This document shows, one piece after another, positions 11,780 through 26,331 of a stretch of 64,000 nucleotides of DNA (position 1 is its first letter; every line of letters begins with the position of its first letter). A program made the translations under genes and the position numbers. The notes beneath the pieces were generated by a model. That model saw only the letters and a list, made by a program, of their open reading frames with translations. It did not search any database and was not told the DNA's origin. Origin of the DNA: Jackrogersella multiformis (lineage: Eukaryota > Ascomycota > Sordariomycetes > Xylariales > Hypoxylaceae); contig CADCXD010000005.1 of assembly GCA_902806575.1 (NCBI GenBank), positions 1,674,001 through 1,738,000 of the forward strand, written 5' to 3'.

Positions 11780-12080
11780 ATAAATAGGTAGCGTACCTTA
11801 GGAGCTAAGTACCTAGGTAGGGTACACGGGCACACCCCATAGGTAGCACCTCTACACTCCATACTACCTACCTGGTACACTACCTACCTAGGTAGGTACA
11901 CTAGGTACCTGGTAGCCAACCTACTATAGTGGGGAGGGGTCGACAGTAGCCCTGGAAGGTTGGCTGGTTGGTCGCTACCCAGGCTGTCTAGGTGATGGAT
12001 GGTAAACCCTTTTCCGTCAAAGTACCTATACAGTATAAAGCACCTGGGTACCGTCACTTACCTACCTAGGTTCCTAGGTA
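11780..12080. repeat. Dense cluster of TACCTAGGTA / TAGGTACCTA palindromes
   Basis: Multiple overlapping copies of the 10-bp palindrome and its GGTAGGTA half-sites give self-complementary blocks, for example around 11870-11925 and 12055-12080. Confidence 0.8.
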
Positions 12081-14935
12081 ACTTAGTGCGTCTTTTCTTA
12101 GTGCTTCTGTGGGGGAAGGGGGGGAGGTTGCGGACGGCATATACACTACAGCACAACACGTAGCAGCAGAGGGTACCCTTGAGGCTTCAAAATGTTCTTA
12201 GTTACATAGGTATAGGTAGGTATAGGCTACTAGACAATGAATGCATTAAACAACCACAACCAATCCGAGTGCAGACAGCCATCATCGAACGATGCAACTT
12301 GGGTATTGGCACCAAGGAGCCCGGCGTCTTGGATGAGCGGTGGTTGGGTTTATCTTTCTGTCTTTGCCTATTGTGTACCTGACTATGATCGAGACCTTCG
12401 CAGTATTTTGGCACGCTGGAGCGAAAAAGGGTAGGACTAAAGCCTTAGGTTCCAGCAAACCCCCGGCGTCTACTATGGGTGTAAGTTGTTGACGCTACTT
12501 TAGCATCCATGATGTTAGGTATTTAGGAAGAGGGATTTAGGAATACCTAATGTTAGGTATTGGGTAGCTCTGATCTGTATATTACAGTGTCAACTCATAT
12601 TAACACAGTACCATATGACTGCTTGTTTAGTCCTGGCACTGTCACGGACGTGTGTGATGCGAATCATCGTTCAAGAGGAGTGAGGAGTGGGTGGAAGAGC
12701 AACAGCGACAGCACTGGGTGTGTGTGAATGAGCGAGTGAGTAAGAGAGAGAGAGTGTGTGTGTGAAGGGCCAGACAGCTAGAGTGGTATTGTCCTGCTAC
12801 CTTTCACCGTTCCATGATCTCAGTCAATATCCCTACCAATCAGCGTCTACAGGTATACATAAGTGGTATGCTTCTCTAAATCTAAACCTTTCTGGGCTTA
12901 GGGACAACGGAGAGGCGAAGCCAAAATGCTCGGCCCCATCGGACTGGATCCTCCAGCTCAATGAGCGTGGGCAAGTCAGCAGTTGCATCAACCCTTTTTT
13001 TTCTTCTTCCCTTTCCTTTCCTTCGCACCCATCCAGGGCAATTCCCTGCGTGCATTTCCTGGGCTAGGCTTGGGCTACCCATCGTTCCTTCACCCCATCC
13101 ACAACCGCTTCGAAGGGAAAAGGATAGGGCGGCGGGCGACGGCGAACGGCTCTACACGTGTAGTCCATAAAACGGCGTCTTTTATATTATAGGATGTTTC
13201 TGTCATACCATCGGAGCTTTCGCTTTCTTGTCGATTTCTGTGCTGGACATACATACAACAGATAAACATAGACTGGATAAGCCCGAAACCAATAACTGGC
13301 TGTCTGTTGGACATGTCAGCGTGGCGGGGCTGTGAAGTTGCTCCGACTCCACCGGGATCGCATAGTGGTCATGGTGGACGAGATGTTGTTGTTATGCGAA
13401 TCTACCTACATATCCAGTCACTTTGAATAGGTACCTGTTTGAATATTGGTCTGCGATCTCGCGGGAGACAACGACCTCCCTGAACGTGGCTAGCAAAGAT
13501 AAGTACTAGTAGTCGGTGGTCAATGCAATATGTCCAGCCCCCTTCACCATCTCTCATATTTCCAGATAATAAACCACAAATTATCAATTATAAGACGACC
13601 TTGACGGCATGGCTAACTTCTATCGGCATGGTCTGGTGTGTAGCATGCGTCGATGCCGGACTATATTGAAGCCTAGTGTAGTCTGTAGGAATCAATCCAT
13701 ACCTAGGTACTCATGGAAAATATTACCTACCCATACAGTAAATATATCTCACTGACTGAGTTGTAAGGTTGTGCTGTATGCGCCTATGCCGCATGCATAC
13801 AGCATACTTACAATCCTCCTCAACGGAACCAGTCATCCGACACACTCTTACTGATAACCTTGGAACATAATACTGGTGTTAGACATTTGTCGCACCGTGT
13901 TTACAGTTGAGGCACGGTTCATAAGAAACATCTGAGCAGCTGTGCCTTAAGATTCCTCTCTAACTATCTACCAATGCCTAGGGAGGTTTCTTGGAAGCTG
14001 GCTTCATAGAGAGCCAGCGCGTTTCAGGTGGAAGAAAGAACAGACCTCTTAAGCCTCAGTTGCGGCTTGTGGGTTTCGAGTAGGTACCTAGGTGTAGTGG
14101 CTAAAATATCTGTGTCCCGAGACCCCGTCGCAAGAATACCGAAACTAGTAGTCCCGATGCCGAGAGGCCCATCGTCAAGTTACCAAGAAACAACTGGTCC
14201 CGATTTTTATCGAGTAGCCCGTCATAGAGGCATAATTACATACACTAGGTAAGTTTATAATACCCGAGCCGCGCCTGGGTAAATAAAGCAAGGAGTAAAC
14301 TGCCTGATGTCCCAAGCAAGCATGCCCATTGCCGAGTAGCATTAAAACAACATCATGCTGATTTTTTTTGCTTTCTTGAAAAGGTCGAAAGTCCCGGTTC
14401 CAGCTGAGAAATACAAACATTTCCTATGTACGGAACGTTAAGTTGCACCTGTCCTAAATAGACAGAAGCCCCGAAAGCACATACCCACCGAAATAAGACA
14501 GAACCTTTTTCAGTTGGATCGTGGCTAGTAATTTTTCAGCGTCAAGCCTAAAAACATCGAAGAAAAGAGGAAACAGCCTAAGCCCAGTTCGACCTCTCGA
14601 GATAGTCCACATCTCACAGTACCTAGGTATACAGATTCTTTTAGACCATCGGTAAACTACATTAATAAGACTATCCAAAAGCGATCGATCCCTACTCTCT
14701 ACGGGAACATACCCGATCACCTAGGGTCCCGCTCCGGGCGGAGAATCCACAAATTTTCGGGGTCGGAATAGCAGCCACTACCATAGTACTAACCTACTCC
14801 TTTTGCTAAGCAGCTAAGATGGTGTTGGTTTTTTTTCTTCTCCTTGCGATTTAGTAATACCTCGGCAAACTAAAAATTTAAAGAGATCAAGCCTATGAAG
14901 CTACCTGAGTACCATGTAGTGCAATACTATACCAC

Positions 14936-15090
14936 CTAGGTACCTACCTAGTAGGTATGGATGTAGAAATCTTCAAGTTTGTCAGCTACCTAGGTACCTA
15001 CCTAGAGTAGGTATTTACATTACTACCTAGATACCTACATACTAGTATTCTCCACTCACGGAGTGCATATACTACCTAGGTAGGTATATA
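14936..15090. repeat. Cluster of TACCTAGGTA palindromes
   Basis: Repeated TACCTAGGTACCTACC blocks occur at about 14934-14958, 14990-15015 and 15073-15088. Confidence 0.8.
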
Positions 15091-17364
15091 AACGTATGGA
15101 TGTATAGGTAGTAAACCCTACATAGTACTAAAAACCAAACCACTAACGATTATTGCATGGCGCATCTACTTATCGCATTCTATCGCATTCCTACAAAAGG
15201 CACACCCATTATCGTGGGTTTCTCACGATGGATGGGGAATTCGCAAGGGGCATTCTGCAAACCCCGATCTGAAGAGCTCAGTTCATGCGGTTATACTCAA
15301 CGTGGTTGGCTGAAACTGCGGTTTCTCGTGTCCATTTTTGGAGCGCATCTTGAGTGGGTTGCATACCCAGTCAACCCAGATAGGCTCGCAGGCTCGTCAC
15401 GGAACGTGTGAACTGACAAGGACCCTTGGCCTACCGCGCTTACTTACCCCTGCCTGCCCCGGAGCCCTTAGCCCTTAGCCCTGAGTCCCTGACGTCTTTT
15501 GCGTCCGTGACGTAACATATATGCATCGTAGTAGCCTATTCCAAAACGGAAAGAGACTCGGATCTAGGTACCTATCTACTTACAACATGTAGTTAGGTAC
15601 TTATGTACTATGTAAAAGCGCCTCGGTCAGCGGTGAGGAACCTTGGAATCGAACCATATGGGTCTGTGTATCCACCTACTTCGGAATATTTCTCATATTA
15701 ATTGATTGGTGAACTATCGCGTCTCTTGGCTTTCCTTCGCCAGCACAGCCTCAGAAAATTTCCTTTTCATCATAACAAGACATGCCCTGGATGACCGTTA
15801 AGCGCGTACAATGACACTAACGACAAGACGGAGTGAGGTCTCACGCGCCGTTTGGCCTGAAGGTAGGCAAGATAGGTTAGGTAGATAACGGGTCCGGCAA
15901 TGAGGTTTGCGTCAAGCTCGTTGCCGAGTCCCGACAAATGGTGCAGCAGACCCATAATCGTCGATCTCCAGACATCCAGGGCTCAGATCATCGAGCTACA
16001 CTATTTGACGACCTACTTACATACTAGTAGTACATATCATCTTGAAGAATGCAACCTTCAACGTTGTTACATACTACGTACGCACTTAGTTGAAACTCGT
16101 CCAGCTTTCTTTGTCTCGCCCCGAGCGTATAACACGTTATAGGTCAACAGGAGGAAATGAATTCCTAATTGTGTCATGGCTCAGCCACAAGACTCGCGCT
16201 GTTGGCAGCTGGAGCCGAATGGACGATTAATAAGAATGTATATTAAGGGTCTTCTGGTCAACGACCAAGATTCTGTTTCCTTTGGAACCAATTATGTACG
16301 TATGTAGTGTAGGTAGGTAAAAATCTGGCAAATCTATAGAATCAACCTTTAGGTCATTGGTATTTTGCTTCCCTAACTAAATTGATTATGAAAGCAAAGC
16401 TCTAGATGCCCTCTAGTGCCGAACTAACAACTGTAGATATGTGACACGGATGTACTCTACTTAGGTACATAAGGCAATCATGTACTTACTGTGCTTGGTG
16501 TACTGTACGCGGTCATAATCGGATCTGCAGTTCCCTGCCAGCCGGTTAAGCACGGGCCTCTCTAAACATTTCCAAAATCTCACTAGCTCGTTTCTATTCT
16601 TAGTAGGTATCTAGGTACACTATTGTTCTTTGCAGCATCCCTGCCTCGGCCAAAGATTTCTGCGAGAGCGCCGGGGACTTTGATAATAAATGCGCTAGCT
16701 AGTGTGCCGGTACATCCAGTGATAGGCTAAGCTACCACTAGAGCCACATTTAGTGGTGGAATGATCACTGGAGCGCCTGTGACAACCTAGCATATCGCTG
16801 TATACAAAGCAGCTGGGCCATTATTTTTCGCCCTGACGTCTTTTACCCTTCGGCAAGTCATACGTCTATCTGATATGCTTTACTGAGATCTGATCCTCTT
16901 TTGATACAACGTTTCATGATCTTCACCACCTGGGCACTTCGCCTTCGCCTTCGAAAAGATCCTCTTAACTTAACACTTTCGACACTATAGATTAATACAT
17001 ACAGCGGAATACCGAATATCCCACCTAGTAAGCCATTGGATCGGGCTATGTGCCGCGATGATCGTTTATTGGCCAGTCAATTTCTACGCCTCTAATTCTA
17101 TCCTGCTATCCTGCCATCCTGCTATTCTACCTACTCATGTTGTCAGGTAGCTAGTAATCAATCACTCTACATACATTACTGCTCATACATGCATACACTA
17201 CACTTTAGACTACCCAAGTAGCCTACCTAGTCTGATGTGGTGCGACTATTCACATTAGGCATCGGACACCGTCGAGATTCCGATGGTCTTTCGGTCGTCT
17301 CATGAGGTTTTCATCGGGAGACACTCGGTTTAACTCGCCTCTTACTTAGTTCTTGAATCTCACC

Positions 17365-17410
17365 TACCTTAGGTAGGTACACTACCTAAGTATAGGTAGG
17401 TAGGTAGGTA
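17365..17410. repeat. GGTAGGTA-type repeat tract
   Basis: CCTTAGGTAGGTA, CCTAAGTATAGG and four tandem TAGG units make a short tract of the same dispersed family. Confidence 0.75.
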
Positions 17411-20400
17411 TTGGCAAGTCGTTTTACTGGTATATACATACACGTCCAGACATGGCACAGCGTGAGCCATCTCCTTGGGCCGGGTGGCTGATCGAGATGC
17501 ACTATTTTTATTCAGTTCCTCGCCCAAGATTATTAGTTGTCGCGCCACGTATCGTGGTATCGTGGTTCTGTGCCAGCCATCTTCAAGGGATTGACAGATG
17601 CTGCTGCGTGCCGTCAGTCATTGAAGCACATGAGAGGCGGTGAAGTAATAGATCACCTGCAGGGCAATTATGAAATGCAGCTTGCTTTCGACATTTCAAA
17701 CATAGCTAACATCCATGTTGGGGTCTTTTGATCCATCTTCATGTTTTCTCCTTATCTTGCCTCATCTTTCTGCTGTCCAATCACATATTTTTCTTTTCTT
17801 TTCTTTTCCTCCCTACCTACATTACATATCTTGGCACCTTTAAACTACCTAGGTACATAGTACAAATCTTCTTAGTCCGGTTTGCTCTGGTGGGAAGCCC
17901 GTTATGTACCTAGGGTAAGGATAGCATTAGTAAGAAAATCTAAAGAGAGCAGGTAAAGGATGTAAAGAAACAGAAGGAAAAGAAGAAAAAAAACTTGGAC
18001 TAATCTATTCCCACGTGAGGGGTCGCTCTGGAATGCATGGAATGCTCCCCCCAAAAGTCCCCAAAGTCCACTAAATCATACCCATATGGACCGTAGTGGG
18101 ACCGAAGTGGAGCAGTAGAAGGTCTGAGGAAGAACTAGAAAAACATCGTCAAATTCGAACTCCATCCCCCCTTCCCCCCATTTCGCCCTGCGAGCTGCCA
18201 TGACGACACCAACGCAAGCAGCCGATTCGCCGGTCGAGTTCGGCCCAACTATATTTAGATCTATATTTAGATTCATCTCTTAGAACTGACAACAATCAAC
18301 TAATCTTGATTTGCCTCTATTTTTCTTTCTACTATACTAAACTACTACTTGTTGCCTTACTATTTCAAGATTTGATTCCTTTTCGGATATCGACTCTTTA
18401 CACAATTTCGCCTATTGGACTCACTTAGGATCATCTGGCTAGCTTTCCAACTTCAACATCTCATATTTATAACTTCTACCGCCTTTCTGACAATTTAGGA
18501 ATCGAATTAATTCGATTTCCGTTCGCGACACAAACGCGATATTCGCCCCCGCCCGCGCCCCCATGGAATGATCGTCATCCATCCAAGTTCCTGGAACTCT
18601 TTTTTTCACTTCCCACCTTTCATCTTTCATCATTAGGTACCTAGGTACTCGTCAATTCGACGGCAACTCCCGCTTAATTCTTAACCTTCGGTGTGGAAGC
18701 ATTGATGAACTGAGAATCAATATCTAACTACCTAGCTACCTAGGCTGCTAGCTATGCTATACTAGAAGGCAGTAATAGGATAATAACTAATAACTTAAGT
18801 TTAATCAACCAAAATAAGGTATGTTATGCATACAGCCCTTGAGTCGTTACATACATACTACGTAGTATACTGTATACTACCCAGGTAGGTACTATAATGA
18901 CCACATTAATACCAAAAAGAGTTTAGACCCTAGTAGAAATAACACTACATATATGCACTAGAGTCAAAGACAGGTATGTTAGTGGGTATGGCAGCTGGTA
19001 GTTGGATCAGTAAGCTAACCTTGTCGGGATTCAGCACGGGGTAACCCAGGCTTCACATTATGCCACCTAGGGTATAGGGTATTGACACATCCATACTCGG
19101 TATTGTACCTAGTCAACTAGTATGGATTGCCTAGTAAAGAGACAACTAGGTGTCCGGCTACTTAGTAACATCCCGGTGAACCCTGTTGATAGAATTTTAA
19201 CAACCGTTCCTCATGGCCAGGGATCCCCTTCATCGCCTTGGCCGCTAGCCTTGCTTTTCCGACTTGCTAGACATCTCGTCAACATACTACTACTATGACT
19301 ATGTACCAAGTAGGTAATATCATCCCCAATGGCCTTCACCAACTACTATGTATATTATGTATACTACGTAGTTCCACGCCTATTATTTGATCCGGGGGGG
19401 TGGAACGACAAGGCGACGTGCCTGGCATACCTTCAGTTCCACATACCAAGGCATTGCAACGACCGGCTAGATGCCACGACGCAGATTTTATGCCGTGCGA
19501 TGCGACGGAAATTCCCTTGGACTCTCTCCCCCCTAATCAATGGCTGGATCCCCTGGCCAAGAAAACAAGATAATTTGGAGTTAAGGTAGTCGCCCAGCAT
19601 ATCGCGGTATCCGGTGATCGATCTGGCCGCGGCTGGATGCTTCTGAACATTGGTTTCTCGATCATAGCTGGCCGCCCTTAAATTTCCTGCAATTTTCGCC
19701 TTCATGCAGAAGAGCTGAGTTGGCTGTGGAACCGCAAGGTACTGCCTAACAGGGTAAACACTCAGGAGGCGGAGGCGCAATTCCACCCCTTTTGGCTTTG
19801 TTTATTCATCGAGGTCGTCCAGAGATATCTCATTGGACGGCACATGTTCATCATGATACTACTTTGTAGAGAAATCACTCTAGGTGGAATAGTTTGCTCT
19901 CTTCGAGAAGACCCTAGAAACGCGTATGCTACCTACATTAAAGTCATGAAACCCTCGCATATGTATATCATAGTCTATCGATCAGCATCTACGCGTTATG
20001 TCGAGTTTCCGGGCTGCGTGATGCTGTCGATAGTTCTCTACCTGCCTCGTTCATGCAGCGCGCTGAGGTCAGATGCTCTGTTCGCGAGACACAGGTGCTA
20101 CGACGGTAAATTTTGTGCTACTTCTCACCGCTTCATACAAAGTCCCGAACATGGCGGTCTGTTGCTCGGTCCCAGAAAGTCCTTTCTCTATACCGGAAGC
20201 CCGGGTATTTGGGCACAGCATATATCTAGAAGTTCAGCTTCGGGTCCAATAACTGCCCAAAGAGTCCCCTTCTAAGGGCTTCTAAACCTCAGCATAGCTC
20301 TGACTAAGGACAAGGCCTAGTAGTTTTCAGGTATATCCCCTTATGGAAACAAATATGAGAACGGATGAGTAGCATCATAACTCTTCATTTCACCCTTCAC

Positions 20401-23400
20401 ATAAATTGAATATCTAGTGTATGTAGGCGTAGAACCCGCCCACTGTTGACTTGTTTAAGAGGCCCAGTGTTGTGCTCTATGACGCTTACCATTCCACAAA
20501 TATACTTGATCAGTATATACTCTCCAACGTGTTGAACCCAATAGGGGCTCCTACCGGTCAATAATGATTCCAGAATTCTATACCAACAATTGACCCTCGA
20601 GACCTGTGTCATCAAAGGCCGAGAATATGACCGAAGATGGTTAACGGTCGGACAGGCAAGTCAGAGACACAGTAACGATATACAAAACAATCTATACCTA
20701 CAGTGAATATACAATGAGACTAGTTTGAGTCACAGTATGAACCTGATTCGTCCTATTACTACTTATGATTAGGTGAATATAGTTGTCCTGAATTCGATTG
20801 CTTCGGCGACGATACGATAGTCCTAGTGGTGAGGATATCCCGTTTTCCACTTGTTTACCATGGCTTTGACTTCTATCTTAAGCAACCTTAGACTTCGGAT
20901 ACAATCAGATATTAGGCTACTCAATCCACTTCGGTACTTTACATTTGGGCTCTAGGATACTTTACTAAGTCGTGTATAGGTAATTGGTTTAGGTTGCCGT
21001 GAACACCCCAGGAGAACGAACTCTGGATAGAATATGTCAGACAGCTCATGTCGTGTAGGGGTTCTGAGGAATACCTCATCATCATTGCCCCAGAGGTATC
21101 TGACACTGCAGAGAACATACTCTGACTACTAGGTAGGTAGCTGGGTACGCTGTTGACTGATTGGCAAAACCAGATGACTTACCATGTTCACGGTCGTATC
21201 TGTGCAGAGTCCGTGGATCCCATTCCAAGCCCGCCGGCGCTTCTCTTCTGCCAATTACTTGCGGTGGTCTCAACATCGTCCATCCATCACCTTGCAGATG
21301 ATGGTAGTATGGACCACAGCCCTCCACCATCGAAAGCGGTTAACCGTATGAAGTTGGCTCGCCGTACGATATGCAGCTCCCTCCCATGGAATAACCAGCT
21401 GTATATTTAGAACATCACGGCATAAGCGCTCAGTAGGATATCTCTTTTGGCCGAGCTATGCCGTAAACGAGATCCATCAGGTAGGCCGCAGTTTATCTGA
21501 CGTATGCGTTGGCTCACACGTTTCTTCTATAAAAGAAAACCCCACGAGATGAGCTAAGCGATGCTAGCAAGCATAAAGTGTGGCGTGGAAGTATTAGAGC
21601 GGGTTCATTGCTCAGCCTTATATTATGCAGGACAACGAGATCTACACCTCATCACTAGGGGCAGAAACTCGACGTCCCCGACTTCCCCAGCTGGTGGCAG
21701 ATAGCCGGTTGGAATCGTCGCATTGCCGAATCCAACGTTACGGGGGTACCAGATAGCCGCAATTCGGCTCGGATAGCCGGCCTTCATTTTTATTGTCGAG
21801 CGCAGCACCGTGACGAATGCTTACTAGGAGCTGTCAGTCTAAGCCTTCCCGTCTTACGTATCCCCAAGATCGAGCCAAGCTTCCCCATTGGAGGGGACAT
21901 CAAGGGGCATAGATGCCAATCATGACTACACCCAAAGCCACGCCGACAAAGACCCGATCTTTTCAACTAGTAGATGGCGATCATTGGCGTGGGATGCGTC
22001 GAAATTGTTTATGTCAGAATTCAAGGCCGAGGTATGCGTCCGCAACTGATGGTATCAGCTTTCGACGTCTGCTTACCTCCCGAGACATCGCCGGGACCTT
22101 TTAGAGCTGGGAGCTCGGGTCCAGTACTAGAGACGTTCATGCCGTCAGCAGAAGGATCTGACGGCATGGCCTCAACGGGCTCTGATCCTATCCTCAATAG
22201 CGGGCATAATATAATAGGGGTAAATCCCGCCGATCGCTCACCCTAATCCAACGTTACTCGACTTCGCCTCCAATATAGTCTCTGTGGGATCACGAGCGCT
22301 AATTCTTGTTGTATAGGCACATTTTAAAAATATATCTTGACATTGCTGAGGCGATCAATGACTTATTGTTAGCGTTGCGATGTTTCCTTCAGTTTAGAAT
22401 ATCGAATTACTGCGTCTTACCAATATCAGGAGCATGAGTACAGTCACTAATTTACGCGCAATGGTCCGATAGGAATTATATGGGAAAGCGATGTTGTAAC
22501 TACACCTCTTTTGATCATGAGAATTGAACACTCCCCGATTTTGTCAGTTATGAGATGCGTTGTACTGTGTGTTATCTGGTCGTTAGCATAAACTACTTCT
22601 CATGAATTATAGTCAATCGGTCAAACATGCGACAACATGTAGCATCAACACTAATGATATGGTTGTCTAATATCAAGTACAAGTGTGGATGTGTACAACG
22701 AGCACCGGGGAGAGGGAGAGGTAGTATGCAGAAAGCTTTTCGAAATTTACCTCATGGTAGTGATTACCATCAAACCAGCCGAACTACGCTTACTCGAAGT
22801 GTAAAGGAAACTTGTATTCCCCTAGTGGTAGTAAGGAATAAGAGGTCATTAGTGACATCAAGATATTCTGGCTACTATCCTCGCGTAGAAGTATACCTAG
22901 TGAGAGCCACATATACACGGTTTACGATTATTAACTTCAATAGACCCCTACGGATCTTAGTTATTTCTCGACACCTAGGTAGTTTATGTGCCTCTAGGTA
23001 GGTAGCCAGTCAACTCAACTTCGAAGAATTGTTCACTCCATCAACCTGGGCTGTTTTTAAGGATCGTGCGGCATTCCGGCTCATGGCCCCGATCGCTGTA
23101 TATTTGGCCGGCGTCCCATATATCGAACAATTTCAGGCTCCTCCTCGACAGCACCTTCTCTCGTGACGACGGCGCGGATCATGTCTCGATGGTACCTGCC
23201 TCCGAGTCTAGGCGGCCCGTACGCTCGGAACGGGCGGGATATAGCCGGCCCCGTCTGCATTTTTTACATGAAGTCCGACACCGGGTACAGCCGTCGTACG
23301 TGGAAACAGGGGCACAGGAACAAGACGGTGATGAAGAAGGGGAGTCGCTCGGGTTGGAAAATTACAGTTGTGGCTTCGTGTTATCTTCTACTGGCATCCC

Positions 23401-23590
23401 GCTGGACACTTGGGTTCCGGCGGAGTGGCGTATTTCGAGGGAAAGATCAAACAGCGCCGAGGCATGGAGGTTTAGAAACTGCCGGAATCGGGATAATTAT
23501 GCAGGTGCAAGAGCCGATTTAGCCGCCTACTCCTCGACGCTGCTGCTTATGATGTCTCAGGGCCGATGGGCTCTGTATGTACCATCAGGA

Positions 23591-24150
23591 CTAAGGCTCA
23601 GTAATTTTAACACCGCCTTCGTCCCAGTCTCCTAAAACCAGATGACTCGAATCGGACACTTCTATACGACTAGAGATCTGCCTTTGAAGGTATTCATAGA
23701 GCAGCCTGCGAAATTCGTCCCCGAGGCTCATGTATATGAACTCCAAAAGTAGCTCCGAAGCTCTGCCAAATTCCTTATGACTATGTAGGATGTACTGCAT
23801 TGGACGTCCTCTACGCGATATACCGAGTGGAGTCCGTGAAGAGTCCAGGTAAGCTAAGAACTAAGTGCCAACATTCACTTCGTGATTATTCTCAATGGGA
23901 AGAATGAAATCCGGAACTTCGACCCTGATCGGAAGATTCTATTTTCAGACACTGAGAAGCTTCTGTTTCGTTTCGAGTTAACATGACTGACTCGTCCTCC
24001 AGAGACCGATATCGAACTCGGCGATATAGGTCGATGATTTCCCCTATGATCACCTAGCAGCCGCGTATATGAATTATATCCAAGCTGTTATACCATCTTG
24101 GGACCTAAATCTTTTACAAACGCTCATGAGGATTTAGAGACACTCAATCC
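23591..24150 (-). pseudogene. Probable decayed gene fragment of unknown family
   Basis: On the minus strand an open segment runs from about 23859 to 23591 immediately after a possible TTAG acceptor. It encodes a helical, charged, natural-looking peptide (containing EFRRLLYEYLQRQISSRIEV and SSHLVLGDWDEGG) ending in a stop. Upstream, a Ser-rich frame is open from about 24090 to 23879, and another short open stretch with one in-frame stop lies beyond it. I find no start codon and no continuous model, so I read it as an exon fossil or part of a broken gene. The family is not recognised. Confidence 0.35.
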
Positions 24151-24390
24151 GAGGTGAAGGATCATCCTAATGGGTATCAGCGGTACTCGGCGCATACCTA
24201 TAAGTAAAGAGCTACGGTGTCAAGAAGTAGGTGCCTTGCTTTCAACCCAGTGGTCATTTCCTTTATATTTTGACTTCCATTAGGAGAACTTGGGTTCCAA
24301 GGACGGGATTATCACCTCAGGTATTCCAGGACTATGCATCCATACTATATAACCCCAGCGCGAAATCTCTCCTTCCCCCTTTTTTCTGCT

Positions 24391-24432
24391 TTTCTCTCTC
24401 TCTCTCTCACGCGCACACACACACGCACACAT
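24391..24432. repeat. CT / CA compound microsatellite
   Basis: A run of CT dinucleotides passes directly into a CA-rich run (CACACACACACGCACACA). Confidence 0.9.
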
Positions 24433-26331
24433 AGGTAGTTATATACATCCATACACTTTTACCAACAATTCTGATATAAGTATATACCCCGGGACTGTAG
24501 ACAACCATTCTAGCCTCAATTGATTTACTGTCTGTGAGTTTTCTCGTCTCGTTCCTCTTACTCCTCTTATAAGCCTTAGTCCTAGATCTGGTAACAATTT
24601 AACGAGTGAAAAAGAGCTACTGCCAGCGGAATTCCCTATATACAGACGCAATCATACTTCTATACACGTACCTATACATATACTGGCAACCAAGTATGAA
24701 GATGATGTGTATGAGGACGACATCAACAACAGCAACATAAACTACCTATGAGAGACATCCATATCAACCGCTATAATAGGATGCCTTCAACCTGCTTCGG
24801 AAATGACCCTGGAACTCATCAGACATAGTTCACCACTGGTTGATTTCAAAAGGGCCCCATTGCATGATGCTGGCTATATAAACCCCTTTACTCAGCCGAA
24901 AGCTAAGAGAGAATGAGCAAGACTGAACTCCATCGGCGATTTCGCGGTGTTCGTTACTGAAACTGAGGGCATCTCTCGATCTGTGTAGGCAACGGTTCAG
25001 CTGCCCGGTGGACGAAACGGTCTTCTGATTGTACTTAGGTTGCCACGGCTTTGGGATGTGATGGCAACATTCGACATCCGGTCAAAGGCACTGACCATCG
25101 GAGACCCTACCGCTGGTGAATCCAGAGTGGTCCTTTAGGGACCAGCGCTGGCCTTAGAATTCAACTAGAAACGATGAAGGACTCGAACTCGCCACATCAC
25201 TTACCCGAGGTGCGCAGCTAAGTGTATGTACCTATTCAGCGCGCAGTTAGTCTTGAACATATATTCTTTCATGATCTTAATAACCTCGATTGATTTCGAC
25301 TTGCACCAACTCGCCTTTTATGCCTAGAACACCTACCTACAACAAGACCGTAGAACGAGCAGTATTAAACCCACCATTAAGCCTATTACTACCTCCCCTA
25401 AATTAAGCGGCTGGACGCATGATATTATCAAGGTTAAGCACATCTACACATCATTGAAAGCGAATGAATATCCAGAGATAGGCAGGTCGACCGACCCCTA
25501 TAACAACCACGCCTACACCCACGACCGCGACTCCAAGTCAAGACGAAGATCACCACCAGAGAGAGCCCTGGAAGCATCCTTCCTCTTGGGAAACAATCCC
25601 GAGCCCGTCGCTCGGCCGCGCGCACGCGGCGCGGGAAGGTATACCGTATGCTCGCCGTACTGTATTAGCTGTTCTGAAATCTTACCTACCTAGATATATG
25701 TATAGGAAGAGCTGGGATGCTTAAAAACCTGTTTTCGGATATGTTCGGAGCGCTTTCCCCGTTTTTGTCAGCCCGGCAACTTGTTGCCCTGACGAGCCTA
25801 GCTCGTAATACGTAGATCCTGTTTCTATTGGCCCTGCGTAGAATGTTTAGTACCCAAACGAACTCATGACACATAACATTGAAGTCTAAGCATAACAAGT
25901 GAAGTGAAGTGATGAGTGTATATGTATGCTTATATCGACCCGTGACGCACGTATGTGACATAGTAGGTATCTCTAACTCCTAGCTGGGGCAGTCTAGCCC
26001 TGGTACTTCTTTTTTTTATCCCCTTAGTCGAAAAAAAAAAGCAACCCTGAGTATACCACCCTCTGTCCTGTCCCGTGCCGTTGAACGATGCGAAAGAACT
26101 TCTCTTGAGGTATCATGTAATAAGTTTCACCTGACCCGATGCCAATGTTTGTCGTAGCCCAAAAAAGTGCGGCAAAACGCACAAAAATCTGTTCCCTTTC
26201 CTGACCGTGAACTCCCCGTTCCATGTTGAGTGCTAAAATCAAGAATTTTTTTTTCGCTGTTCGTGAACTGCATATAGACAGTGGTATCGCACGGAATCCC
26301 GTGTCCCTTTTTGATAGTCGCTATGATTTGT

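Larger units (their letters stand above)
10896..18650. other. Gene desert, left half
   Basis: No intact gene recognised over 7.7 kb. Palindromic TACCTAGGTA-type clusters (listed separately), GA/GT microsatellites around 12741-12763 and pyrimidine tracts (about 13000-13022, 17790-17815) are the visible structure. A T-rich stretch at about 18300-18480 looks like a promoter or leader but is not followed by a coding frame. Open frames of 60-117 codons here show no domain or splice support. Confidence 0.45.
18651..26331. other. Gene desert, right half
   Basis: No intact gene recognised over 7.7 kb apart from a probable fossil at about 23.6-24.1 kb. The longest open frames (for example 19844-20275 and 23066-23635, plus strand) have no recognisable domain, no supported start and competing frames on the same DNA, so I do not call them genes. 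Composition is not extremely AT-rich, so I cannot claim repeat-induced point mutation from reading alone. Confidence 0.45.

Noticed and set aside
19844..20275. 143-codon plus-strand frame
   Set aside because: Composition is random-looking, there is no recognisable motif, and no exon partners are found.
23066..23635. 189-codon plus-strand frame
   Set aside because: A second plus frame over the same DNA is open for 119 codons and a minus-strand fossil overlaps its end; no motif supports it.
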